A stretch of DNA of 64,000 bases from Streptomyces tauricus (GTDB lineage: Bacteria; Actinomycetota; Actinomycetes; Streptomycetales; Streptomycetaceae), in assembly GCF_014650955.1 (NCBI RefSeq), contig NZ_BMVY01000023.1:87646-151645 (forward strand), read 5' to 3'. Both the position numbers and the translations under genes were made by a program. Below the pieces are notes generated by a model, which did no database searches, had not been told where the DNA came from, and saw nothing but the letters and a program-made list of their open reading frames with translations. Position 1 is the first letter of the stretch; each line of letters starts with the position of its first letter. Shown piece by piece: positions 23,734-31,780 of the stretch.

Positions 23734-24891
23734 TTGGCCGGATCGGCTGATTTCGACCTGTACCGCCCGTCCGAGGAGCACGACATGCTCCGGGACGCGA
23801 TCCGCTCACTGGCCGAGGCGAAGATCGCGCCGCATGCCGCGGCGGTGGACGAGGAGGCCCGTTTCCCGCAGGAGGCCCTGGACGCGCTGGTCGCGGCCGA
23901 CCTGCACGCGGTGCACGTACCGGAGTCGTACGGCGGCACCGGCGCGGACGCGCTCGCCACGGTCATCGTGATCGAGGAGGTGGCGCGGGTCTGCGCGTCC
24001 TCGTCGCTGATCCCCGCGGTGAACAAGCTCGGCTCGCTGCCCGTCATCCTGTCGGGCTCCGAGGACCTGAAGAAGAAGTACATGACGCCGCTGGCCAAGG
24101 GCGACGCGATGTTCTCGTACGCCCTCTCCGAGCCGGACGCCGGCTCGGACGCGGCCGGGATGAAGACGAGGGCGGTGCGGGACGGCGACTTCTACGTCCT
24201 GAACGGCGTGAAGCGCTGGATCACCAACGCCGGTGAGTCCGAGTACTACACGGTGATGGCCGTCACCGACCCCACCAAGCGCTCGAAGGGCATCTCCGCC
24301 TTCGTCGTCGAGAAGTCCGACGAGGGCGTGTCCTTCGGAGCCCCGGAGCGCAAGCTCGGCATCAAGGGCAGCCCGACCCGCGAGGTGTACCTCGACAACG
24401 TTCGCATCCCGGCCGACCGCATGATCGGCGAGGAGGGGACGGGCTTCGCCACCGCGATGAAGACCCTGGACCACACCCGCATCACGATCGCCGCGCAGGC
24501 GCTCGGTATCGCGCAGGGCGCCCTGGACTACGCCAAGGGGTACGTCCAGGAGCGCAAGCAGTTCGGCAAGCCGATCGCCGACTTCCAGGGCATCCAGTTC
24601 ATGCTCGCCGACATGGCCATGAAGATCGAGGCCGCCCGTCAGCTCACGTACGCGGCGGCGGCGAAGTCCGAGCGCGGTGACAAGGACCTCACCTTCCAGG
24701 GCGCGGCGGCCAAGTGCTTCGCCTCCGACGTCGCCATGGAGGTCACCACGGACGCCGTCCAGCTCCTCGGCGGCTACGGCTACACCCGCGACTACCCGGT
24801 CGAGCGCATGATGCGCGACGCCAAGATCACGCAGATCTACGAGGGCACGAACCAGGTCCAGCGGATCGTGATGGCCCGCAACCTGCCGTAG
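23734..24891 (+). CDS. Acyl-CoA dehydrogenase
   Basis: FAD-dependent fatty-acyl-CoA oxidising enzyme, 385 aa. The start MAGSADFDLYRPSEEHDMLRD uses a TTG codon with GTGAGAG upstream; a later Met would truncate the first helix. Signatures are FSYALSEPDAGSDAAGMKT and the C-terminal LLGGYGYTRDYPVERMMRDAKI followed by QIYEGTNQVQ, where Glu370 is the expected catalytic base. Chain-length specificity cannot be deduced. It ends at a long perfect inverted repeat shared with the convergent LCP gene. Confidence 0.94.
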   Translation: MAGSADFDLYRPSEEHDMLRDAIRSLAEAKIAPHAAAVDEEARFPQEALDALVAADLHAVHVPESYGGTGADALATVIVIEEVARVCASSSLIPAVNKLGSLPVILSGSEDLKKKYMTPLAKGDAMFSYALSEPDAGSDAAGMKTRAVRDGDFYVLNGVKRWITNAGESEYYTVMAVTDPTKRSKGISAFVVEKSDEGVSFGAPERKLGIKGSPTREVYLDNVRIPADRMIGEEGTGFATAMKTLDHTRITIAAQALGIAQGALDYAKGYVQERKQFGKPIADFQGIQFMLADMAMKIEAARQLTYAAAAKSERGDKDLTFQGAAAKCFASDVAMEVTTDAVQLLGGYGYTRDYPVERMMRDAKITQIYEGTNQVQRIVMARNLP

Positions 24892-24910
24892 GTCCCGCGG
24901 CGCCCCGCAC

Positions 24911-24953
24911 ACGGGAGGGCCCCGGCAGCCACTGGCTGCCGGGGCCCTCCCGT
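24911..24953. terminator. Bidirectional terminator, 21-bp perfect stem
   Basis: Perfect 21-bp arms at 24911-24931 and 24933-24953 around a single base lie between two convergent genes (acyl-CoA dehydrogenase and LCP). The stem is GC-rich and lacks a U-run, as is common in Streptomyces. Confidence 0.88.
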
Positions 24954-24972
24954 ACGACGTCTGTCGCGCGCT

Positions 24973-26244
24973 CTACCGGTCGCTGGTGACCGTGACCTTC
25001 TCGTCGTTCTTCAGCTGCTCCACCAGCTGCTTCACCTTGGCGGTGTCCCACTGGAGGTTGCCGTTGCCGCTGTTGCCCGAGATCGGCATGTTCATGGACT
25101 TGCCGTCGCCGCCGGTGACGCCCTTCATGGCCAGGAACATCGAGCCGAGGTCCCACAGCGACATGTCCTTGTCGACGGTGAGCGTGTCGAGGCCGGAGCT
25201 GAGGGTCGGGTACAGCTTGAAGGGGTTGAGGACCGTGGACGGGGTCGCCGTCTGGTTGGCGAGCGCCGAGAGGAACTTCTGCTGGTTCTTCGTACGGTCC
25301 AGGTCGCTGCCCGCGAGCGCGTACCGGGTCCGGACGAAGGCCAGGGACTGCTCGCCGTTGAGGGTCTGCTTGCCCGCCTCGAAGTCGGCGCCGGACTTGG
25401 TGTCCTTCATGCCGCCCTTGGGGATCTCGATCTCCACGCCGCCGACGGAGTCGACGATCTTGGCGAAGCCGGCGAAGCCGATCTCCGCGTAGTGGTCGAT
25501 ACGCAGTCCCGTGTTGGCCTCGACGGTCCGTACGAGCAGTTCGGGGCCGTCCTCCGCGTAGGCGGCGTTCAGCTTCACCTGGCGGCCGGTGCCCTGGAAG
25601 GTCTTGCCGGACTCGGAGCCCACGAAGGTGGGGATCGTCACGTTCGAGTCGCGGGGCAGCGAGACCATCGTGTTCCCGTTGTCACCGACGTGCAGGATCA
25701 TCATCGAGTCGGTGCGCTTGCCGTCGGCGGAGCCCGTGTGGAGCTTCTTCTTCTCCTCGGCGGACATGCCCTCGCGGCTGTCGGAGCCGACGATCAGGTA
25801 GTTCGTGCCCTCGCCCGCGTCGGGACGGTCGATGACCTTCGACAGGTCGACGTCCCGGTTGAGCTTGGAGTCGGCCCAGAAGTACGTGCCCACGCTCACC
25901 ACGACGAGGAGGGTGACCACGGTGATCGAGATCCACTTGATCCGCTTGCGCCAGTCCGGCGCGGGGCGGCCGGACCGCCCGTCGGGACCGGGGCCCTGCG
26001 GACCGCCGCCGCCCCCGTAGACCTGCCCCGTGTTGTATCCGTCGTAGCCGCTGTCACCGTGACCATCGGTGTACGACTGCTGCGGCGGGACCCCGTGGGG
26101 AGGTGCCGAGGAGTGCGGGGCGCCGCCCGGGCCGCGCTGCACCTGCCGCATCACGCGGGCGCCCTCGGGCTGGGCGCTCGCGCTGCCGCGGCCTTGGCGG
26201 TCGCCGCCGTTGTTTCCGGACCATCCCTGGGGCCAATCGTTCAT
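24973..26244 (-). CDS. LCP family protein, cell-envelope polymer ligase
   Basis: A 423-aa single-pass protein: a long Gly/Gln/Pro-rich cytoplasmic tail (about 1-90), a transmembrane helix (ISITVVTLLVVVSVGTYFWA) and an extracellular LCP domain. Motifs are TNYLIVGSDSREG, VSLPRDSNVTIP, VKLNAAYAEDGP, RIDHYAEIGFAGF and LAFVRTRYALAGSDLDR, with the Arg/Asp residues used for pyrophosphate/polyprenyl phosphate binding. No LytR_C domain. The ATG at 26244 is chosen because the tail MNDWPQGWSGNN is typical of Streptomyces LCPs; open sequence continues upstream into the thioesterase region. Confidence 0.92.
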   Translation of the reverse strand: MNDWPQGWSGNNGGDRQGRGSASAQPEGARVMRQVQRGPGGAPHSSAPPHGVPPQQSYTDGHGDSGYDGYNTGQVYGGGGGPQGPGPDGRSGRPAPDWRKRIKWISITVVTLLVVVSVGTYFWADSKLNRDVDLSKVIDRPDAGEGTNYLIVGSDSREGMSAEEKKKLHTGSADGKRTDSMMILHVGDNGNTMVSLPRDSNVTIPTFVGSESGKTFQGTGRQVKLNAAYAEDGPELLVRTVEANTGLRIDHYAEIGFAGFAKIVDSVGGVEIEIPKGGMKDTKSGADFEAGKQTLNGEQSLAFVRTRYALAGSDLDRTKNQQKFLSALANQTATPSTVLNPFKLYPTLSSGLDTLTVDKDMSLWDLGSMFLAMKGVTGGDGKSMNMPISGNSGNGNLQWDTAKVKQLVEQLKNDEKVTVTSDR

Positions 26245-26362
26245 GCGCCAAGTGTGCAGTGCCCGAGGGTGTGGCATACAAGGGTCTTCGGAAAATCGGA
26301 TCAGGGCTGTTGCCAAGCTGATGCAAAGCGCCCCTTGCGCGCCCCGACATAGGGTGGGCGGT

Positions 26363-26908
26363 ATGACAGACCAGGCCACCACCCCGGAATCCGATATTCC
26401 GGGCAAGCCGACTTCGGCGTCCAGGACCACCCTCAGCCACATCATGAGCCACAACGACACCAACCTGCTGGGAACGGTGCACGGTGGCGTGATCATGAAG
26501 CTGGTCGACGACGCGGCCGGGGCGGTCGCCGGGCGGCACTCCGGAGGGCCCGCCGTCACCGCCTCGATGGACGAGATGGCGTTCCTGGAACCGGTACGCG
26601 TAGGCGACCTGGTGCATGTGAAGGCACAGGTCAACTGGACCGGGCGTACGTCCATGGAGGTCGGCGTCCGGGTGCTCGCCGAGCGGTGGAACGAGTCGAC
26701 TCCGCCGCAGCAGGTGGGGTCGGCGTACCTCGTGTTCGCGGCGGTGGACGCGGACGGGAAGCCGCGGCGGGTGCCGGCGGTGTGTCCGGAGACGGAACGG
26801 GACGAACGGCGGTACCAGGAGGCGCAGATCCGGCGCCAGCATCGGTTGGCCCGTCGCCGGGCGATTCTGGACCTCCGCGAACGCCGCGCGGCGGAGGGCC
26901 TGGACTGA
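26363..26908 (+). CDS. Acyl-CoA thioesterase (hotdog fold)
   Basis: Hydrolyses acyl-CoA to free acid and CoA. The 181-aa protein contains the hotdog motif TNLLGTVHGGVIMKLVDDAAG with the helix Asp, followed by FLEPVRVGDLVHVKAQVNW, as in the YciA/BACH group. ATG 26363 is preceded by TAGGGT at 26350-26355, compatible with a leaderless or short-leader transcript; GGGTGGGCGG may also act as ribosome site. It is divergent from the LCP gene and 1.5 kb from the acyl-CoA dehydrogenase, so a role in acyl-CoA turnover is plausible. Confidence 0.92.
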   Translation: MTDQATTPESDIPGKPTSASRTTLSHIMSHNDTNLLGTVHGGVIMKLVDDAAGAVAGRHSGGPAVTASMDEMAFLEPVRVGDLVHVKAQVNWTGRTSMEVGVRVLAERWNESTPPQQVGSAYLVFAAVDADGKPRRVPAVCPETERDERRYQEAQIRRQHRLARRRAILDLRERRAAEGLD

Positions 26909-26933
26909 CCGGCCCACCCACCAAGGGGCGCCC

Positions 26934-27245
26934 ACGCAGTTCCCCGCGCCCCTAAAAGTGCGGCCCCGCTGTAGTTAACCGCGCCGTTCCCCGCGCCCCT
27001 AAAAGTGCGGCCCCGCTGTAGTTAACCGCGCCGTTCCCCGCGCCCCTAAAAGGTGCGGCCCCGCTGTAGCTAGCCGCGCAGTTCCCCGCGCCCCTAAGGG
27101 CTCGGCTCCGCCATCGCCCCGCCAGGGGCGCGGGGAACGGCGCAGTCTTTGGCTTTTAGGGGCGCGGGGAACGGCGCAATCTTTTGCTCTTGGGGGCGCG
27201 GGGAACGGCGCAGGCTGTTGTCTTTGGGGGCGCGGGGAACTGCGC
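26934..27245. repeat. Large inverted array of repeat family A (eight copies)
   Basis: This 373-base gap holds no gene. The left half has four copies of the TTCCCCGCGCCCCT core spaced 47-48 bases apart (about 26934, 26981, 27028, 27076); each is followed by a second conserved block, AAAAGTGCGGCCCCGCTGTA, so the true unit is a 47-bp composite. The right half (27125-27245) has four copies in the opposite orientation with shorter spacing. The two halves face each other and could form a very large secondary structure. Confidence 0.92.
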
Positions 27246-27281
27246 AAACGGCCCCCGGGGCCGCACCCGTGGGGCGGAGCG

Positions 27282-28736
27282 CTACGCCGGGGGGCAGATC
27301 ACCTGGTCTCCCCTGACCGTGTCGAACTCCCCCTGCGCCGGATCGTCCGCACGGACCTTCCGCACCCCCGAGAAGTCCGCCCCCGCAAGCACCCTCATCA
27401 CCGGCCCCTGCCCGGTGACCGCATGCAGCTCACTCCCCGGCAGCGCAGCCGCGAGCGACTTCGCGGACCGGTCCCACCGAGGGTCGTACCGCACGACAGT
27501 GCGCCGCAGCGTACGGTCCTGCGCGTTCACCGGCGCCCGCGTCGTACGGAACCCCGTCGCCGCCAGCCCGCTGTCGACCCGCCGCCCCAGCCCGGAGGTC
27601 ATGGTCCCGTTCTCGACCTGGACCTGGATCTGCTGCGGAGCCACATCGACGCTCAGCACCTTGGACCGCACCCGGTGCGGAGCCAGCGGCTTGTCGTCGC
27701 GCAGGGTCCTGAACAGCCGCCCCGCCTTCTTGTCGTCCCACTTCAGCGTCGAACCGATGCCCTTGACGGCGTACCCCATCTGCCCGATCGGCACCGTCGT
27801 GAACTCCGAGGACGACGGCGAGAAGCCCCGCATCGCCCGCCCCAGAGCGATCAGCTCGTTCGTCCCGAAACCCTTGTCCGCCCGTACCGAGCCGAGCACG
27901 GACTGCGTCACGTCGCGGAACCTGATCGGGTTGAGCAGCACCCCGGACGACGTGGCCCGGGCGATCAGCGCCGCCAGGAACCGCTGCTGACGCTGCATCC
28001 GGCCGAGGTCGGACGCCCCGTCGACGTGCCGCGACCGCACGTACTGCAGTGCCTGGCCACCGTTCAGATCGTGCGTCCCGGTCGCGAGGTCGAGCCCGGT
28101 GACCGTGTCCTTCAGCGGCCGGACCGTGCAGATCCGCACCCCGCCGAGCACGTCCACGGTCTTCATGAAGCTGATGAAGTCGACCTCCAGATAGTGGTCG
28201 ATCTTCACGTCGGTCATCTTCTCGACCGTGCGCACGGTCAGCTGCGGCCCGCCCTCCGCGTACGCCGCGTTCAGCTTGACCGGGTGCGCCTTGTGCCGGT
28301 CGCCGGTGGTCCGGTCGGTGTGCGCGGGCGTCTCGGCGTACGAGTCGCGCGGCAGGCTCACCACACTGGCCCGCTTCCGGTCCTCGGACAGGTGCACGAT
28401 CATGACCGTGTCCGTGCAGTGGCAGGGGGCGCCGCCGAGCCGGTACTCCTCCTTCTCCCGCGCGGTGATCCGGTCCCGTCCGTCGGTGCCGACGAGGAGC
28501 ACGTTCATGCCGTGGCCGCGTGCGGGCCGGTTCTTCATGTCCTTGAAGGGGTCGATCCGGTGGATGTCGGAGTCGAGGCCGGTGACCACCGCGTGTCCGA
28601 CGCCGGCCGCCGCGAGCACCGCCACGGACAGCGCGGTCGCCACCCGCGTGGCCCACTGCGGCCGACCGACCCGTACGGGCTGCCGTACCGGGTGCCGGCG
28701 CGGGGGAGGAGCGGGGGAACTGGGCGGGGTGGTCAA
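27282..28736 (-). CDS. LCP family protein with LytR_C domain
   Basis: A 484-aa member of the glycopolymer-ligase family. Short proline-rich cytoplasmic tail, transmembrane helix (VATALSVAVLAAAGVGHAVV), LCP domain with MNVLLVGTDGRDR, VVSLPRDSYA, KLNAAYAEGGP, KIDHYLEVDFISF and LQYVRSRHVDGASDLGRMQR, then a C-terminal LytR_C domain (VQVENGTMTSGLGRRVDSGLAATG). Start: TTG 28736 has GGAGG eight bases upstream; GTG 28745 abuts the GGAGG and is less likely. Divergent from a family 2 glycosyltransferase. Confidence 0.9.
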   Translation of the reverse strand: MTTPPSSPAPPPRRHPVRQPVRVGRPQWATRVATALSVAVLAAAGVGHAVVTGLDSDIHRIDPFKDMKNRPARGHGMNVLLVGTDGRDRITAREKEEYRLGGAPCHCTDTVMIVHLSEDRKRASVVSLPRDSYAETPAHTDRTTGDRHKAHPVKLNAAYAEGGPQLTVRTVEKMTDVKIDHYLEVDFISFMKTVDVLGGVRICTVRPLKDTVTGLDLATGTHDLNGGQALQYVRSRHVDGASDLGRMQRQQRFLAALIARATSSGVLLNPIRFRDVTQSVLGSVRADKGFGTNELIALGRAMRGFSPSSSEFTTVPIGQMGYAVKGIGSTLKWDDKKAGRLFRTLRDDKPLAPHRVRSKVLSVDVAPQQIQVQVENGTMTSGLGRRVDSGLAATGFRTTRAPVNAQDRTLRRTVVRYDPRWDRSAKSLAAALPGSELHAVTGQGPVMRVLAGADFSGVRKVRADDPAQGEFDTVRGDQVICPPA

Positions 28737-28863
28737 AGCGGACACCTCCGCGTAGGCCGGGTGTGGGGGTCCGTGAGCACCGTAGGCCCATACGATCTGC
28801 TGCCCGGTGCAGGCACCGGGCGGCGCGCGTCGGTGTCCCCCGTTCGCGGTAACGTAATCCGCG

Positions 28864-29892
28864 ATGAACGCCGAACCCGCCGTGCAGCTTCCCGCCGTGT
28901 CCGTGATCATGCCCGTCCTCAACGAGGAACGGCATCTGCGCGGAGCCGTCCAAGCGATCCTCGCCCAGGAGTACGCGGGCGAGATGGAGGTCGTGATCGC
29001 CATCGGTCCCTCCACGGACCGTACGGAGGAGATCGCGGCCGAACTCGTCCGCGAGGACCCGCGGGTGCACACGGTCCCGAACCCGACCGGCCGCACCCCC
29101 GCCGCGCTGAACGCCGCGATCAAGGCCTCCCGCCACCCCGTCGTCGTACGCGTCGACGGGCACGGCATGCTCTCGCCGAACTACATCGCGACCGCCGTAC
29201 GGCTCCTGGAGGAGACCGGCGCGCAGAACGTCGGCGGCATCATGCACGCCGAGGGCGAGAACGACTGGGAGCACGCGGTCGCCGCCGCCATGACCTCGAA
29301 GATCGGCGTGGGCAACGCGGCCTTCCACACGGGCGGCCAGGCGGGCCCCGCGGACACGGTCTACCTGGGCGTCTTCCGGCGGGCGGCGTTGGAGCAACAG
29401 GGCGGCTACAACGAGGAGTTCATCCGCGCCCAGGACTGGGAGCTGAACTTCCGGATCAGGGAGGCGGGCGGCCTCATCTGGTTCTCGCCCGAGCTGCGGG
29501 TCTCGTACCGTCCGCGCCCCTCGATGCAGGCCCTGGCCAAGCAGTACAAGGACTACGGGCGTTGGCGCCATGTCGTGGCGCGCTACCACTCCGGCTCCAT
29601 CAACCTGCGCTACCTGGCGCCCCCGACGGCGGTCGTCGCCATCATCCTCGGCCTCGTGGTGGGCGCGGCGGTGACCCCCTGGGGCTTCCTGGTCCCCCTC
29701 GGCTACCTCGTCGCGATCACGGTGGGCTCGCTGCCCGCGGGCAAGGGACTCCCCCTGAAGGCGCGGCTGCGCATCCCCGTGGCCCTCGCGACCATGCACA
29801 TGTCGTGGGGCTGGGGCTTCCTCACCAGCCCGAAGGCACTGGCCAGGAAGGTCATCGCGTCCCGCCGCCCGGCGGTGACGACCGAGACCTGA
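28864..29892 (+). CDS. Family 2 glycosyltransferase with C-terminal membrane segments
   Basis: GT-A fold enzyme, 342 aa. The nucleotide-sugar half begins VSVIMPVLNEERHLRGAV, with VVRVDGHGMLSPNY in the DXD position and RAQDWELNFRIREAGG as the ED-W acceptor-base region. Two hydrophobic helices (about 255-300) follow, as in polyprenol-linked or polysaccharide glycosyltransferases. It sits among LCP genes, so it likely builds a wall glycopolymer; the sugar is unknown. It is followed by a terminator hairpin shared with the convergent LCP gene. Confidence 0.91.
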   Translation: MNAEPAVQLPAVSVIMPVLNEERHLRGAVQAILAQEYAGEMEVVIAIGPSTDRTEEIAAELVREDPRVHTVPNPTGRTPAALNAAIKASRHPVVVRVDGHGMLSPNYIATAVRLLEETGAQNVGGIMHAEGENDWEHAVAAAMTSKIGVGNAAFHTGGQAGPADTVYLGVFRRAALEQQGGYNEEFIRAQDWELNFRIREAGGLIWFSPELRVSYRPRPSMQALAKQYKDYGRWRHVVARYHSGSINLRYLAPPTAVVAIILGLVVGAAVTPWGFLVPLGYLVAITVGSLPAGKGLPLKARLRIPVALATMHMSWGWGFLTSPKALARKVIASRRPAVTTET

Positions 29893-29912
29893 GCGCCACC
29901 GCCGCCGAACAC

Positions 29913-29959
29913 CGAGGGGCCGGAACCGCTGTCGTCGTGACAGGGGTTCCGGCCCCTCG
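29913..29959. terminator. Terminator hairpin, 15-bp perfect stem
   Basis: Arms at 29913-29927 and 29945-29959 are perfect complements (CGAGGGGCCGGAACC and its reverse complement) with a 17-base loop. The element lies between the convergent glycosyltransferase and LCP genes and can serve both. Confidence 0.85.
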
Positions 29960-29972
29960 CCGGTGCTGGGCC

Positions 29973-31706
29973 TCAGTACTGGTACGGCTTGTACACGGGC
30001 ATGCAGGCGTCCTTCTTGGAGCCGTTGAGGGCGTCCGCGCTCGCGGGCAGGTCACCCGCCTCCGGAGTGGACTGCTTCGGGTAGGCCGTGCCCTCCCGCC
30101 AGTCACTGCCGATGGTCAGCGTGGTGGTGACCGCGTCGGCCGTGGCGCGCACCTGACCGCTCGGCACACCGACCGCCTCGGCCACCGACAGCGCGTTCGC
30201 CCGGCCCTGCGCCCCCGAGCTCTTCGGGTACGTGATCTGCGTCCGCGAGCTGGGATCGGCCTGCGCGCTCGCGGTGGCCTTCGCGAACCCCTTGCCCCGC
30301 AGGGCGCCCGCGATCGCCGTGGCCCGGCTGCCCACCGGCGCCAGCGCGCTGTCGCCGCCTGCCGTGCCGTTGACGACCGTGACGGCCAGGCCCTCGGCCG
30401 GCGCCGCCGCAGGACCGGTCGGCGTCGGGCTCGCGGACGCACCGCTCTTGCCCTTGCCGTCCTTGCCGCTCTTGCCGCCCTTGTCGAAGGAGATGTCGCT
30501 GCGGATCATCGACCACACCTGGTCCGCGTCCGTGGGCTTGGGGACCAGGTGGTTCGGGTTCTGCGGGTCCGTCACCGTGGGCATGGTCGTCATCGTGAAC
30601 CGGTCCATCGGCACGGACTTGAGCTTCATCCCCAGGTCGTACAGCTTCTTGACCGTACCGATCTCCTCGGAGACCTCAAGGGACTCGGTGGCCGCCTCGG
30701 CGAGACCCATCAGCCTGCCGCTGTCGGTGAAGGCGTTCTGCTCCTTCAGCGTGCGGATCATCGAGTTCATGTACATGTGCTGGGCCTTGGCACGGCCCAG
30801 GTCGCTCTCGAAGGCGTGCCGGGTGCGCAGCCACTGCAGGGCCTGCTTCCCCTTGACCTTGTGGGTGCCCGCCGTCAGCTTCAGCCCCGAACCGCCGGAG
30901 ACGCCCGGCAGCGAGCGGTCCCACACGTTCTGCCGCACACAGACCTCGACGCCGCCGACGGCGTCCGCCATCTTCACCACGCCGCCGAAGTCGACCATCA
31001 TCCAGTGGTCGATGTAGACACCGGTGAGGTTCTGCCAGGTGGCCAGCGTGCAACCGGCCCCGCCGCGCTGCAGCGACATGTTGATGATGTTGGTGGTCTC
31101 CGGGTACGTCTCCCCGGTCTCGGGGTCCTCGCACTCGGGGATCTTCACCCGGGTGTCCCGCGGGATGCTCACGACGGAGGCGCTCTTGCGGTCCGCGGAG
31201 ACGTGCACCAGCATCTGGACGTCGGCCAGCGGCTTGGTGCCCACCTGGTCCTTGCTGCCGCCGAGCTTCACGTTCTCCTTGGAGTTACGGCTGTCGGAGC
31301 CGAGGAGCAGGATGTTCAGCGGCGTCTGGCCGGCCGCGTTGGGCTCCGTCTTCTTGACGTCCGAATCACCGTTGTTGCGCTTGCCCTTGTCGATGTTGCC
31401 GTTCAGATGGCGGTAGTAGAGGTATCCGGCGCCGGCCGTCCCGAGTATCAGTACCGCCAGGACCAGCGCGAACCACCGGAGTATGCGCCGGGGTTTGCCG
31501 CCCTGCCGTCTCGCCCGTCTGCCGCCGTCCCCGCCGTCGTCGCCGCCGTTCCCGCCCGACGCGGTACGCGCCTTCGGCACCTGCCGCGCCTGCCCGGAGC
31601 CGCCGCCTGACTCTCCCGTCTGTGCGGAATCGTCACTTCGGCTTCGTTCTCCGGCATGCGAGGCGCGTGGACGAGCCCCCTCCCCACGCACACTGCTCTG
31701 CGCCAT
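29973..31706 (-). CDS. LCP family protein with LytR_C domain
   Basis: A 577-aa protein. The N-terminal 75 residues are charged and disordered (cytoplasmic), followed by a transmembrane helix (ILRWFALVLAVLILGTAGAG) and a large LCP domain: LNILLLGSDSRNS, VVSIPRDTRV, IDHWMMVDFGG and LQWLRTRHAFESDLGRAKAQ. After a Lys/Gly/Ser-rich linker the C-terminal LytR_C domain starts near VTVVNGTAGGDSALAPVGSR. GGAGGCAGGAAC directly before the ATG at 31706 sets the start. Preceded on its strand by another LCP gene and a hairpin, so the two may be separate transcripts. Confidence 0.92.
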   Translation of the reverse strand: MAQSSVRGEGARPRASHAGERSRSDDSAQTGESGGGSGQARQVPKARTASGGNGGDDGGDGGRRARRQGGKPRRILRWFALVLAVLILGTAGAGYLYYRHLNGNIDKGKRNNGDSDVKKTEPNAAGQTPLNILLLGSDSRNSKENVKLGGSKDQVGTKPLADVQMLVHVSADRKSASVVSIPRDTRVKIPECEDPETGETYPETTNIINMSLQRGGAGCTLATWQNLTGVYIDHWMMVDFGGVVKMADAVGGVEVCVRQNVWDRSLPGVSGGSGLKLTAGTHKVKGKQALQWLRTRHAFESDLGRAKAQHMYMNSMIRTLKEQNAFTDSGRLMGLAEAATESLEVSEEIGTVKKLYDLGMKLKSVPMDRFTMTTMPTVTDPQNPNHLVPKPTDADQVWSMIRSDISFDKGGKSGKDGKGKSGASASPTPTGPAAAPAEGLAVTVVNGTAGGDSALAPVGSRATAIAGALRGKGFAKATASAQADPSSRTQITYPKSSGAQGRANALSVAEAVGVPSGQVRATADAVTTTLTIGSDWREGTAYPKQSTPEAGDLPASADALNGSKKDACMPVYKPYQY

Positions 31707-31737
31707 GTTCCTGCCTCCCCACCCTGCGCCTGACACA

Positions 31738-31773
31738 GGTCCGTCCTACGCCCTGTGAGACGTAGGACGGACC
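31738..31773 (-). terminator. Hairpin between two tandem LCP genes
   Basis: Perfect 13-bp arms (GGTCCGTCCTACG at 31738-31750 and complement at 31761-31773) with a 10-base loop follow the stop of the LCP gene ending at 31781. It probably terminates that transcript before the next LCP gene begins at 31706. Confidence 0.8.
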
Positions 31774-31780
31774 CGTTAGG

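Noticed and set aside
26934..27245. CRISPR-like periodicity of 47 bp
   Set aside because: The sequence between cores is itself conserved, so there are no spacers; orientation flips midway.
27423..31610. A 1395-codon plus-strand frame across three LCP and glycosyltransferase genes
   Set aside because: It runs opposite to or out of frame with clear LCP and GT genes and has Arg/Pro/His-rich shadow composition.
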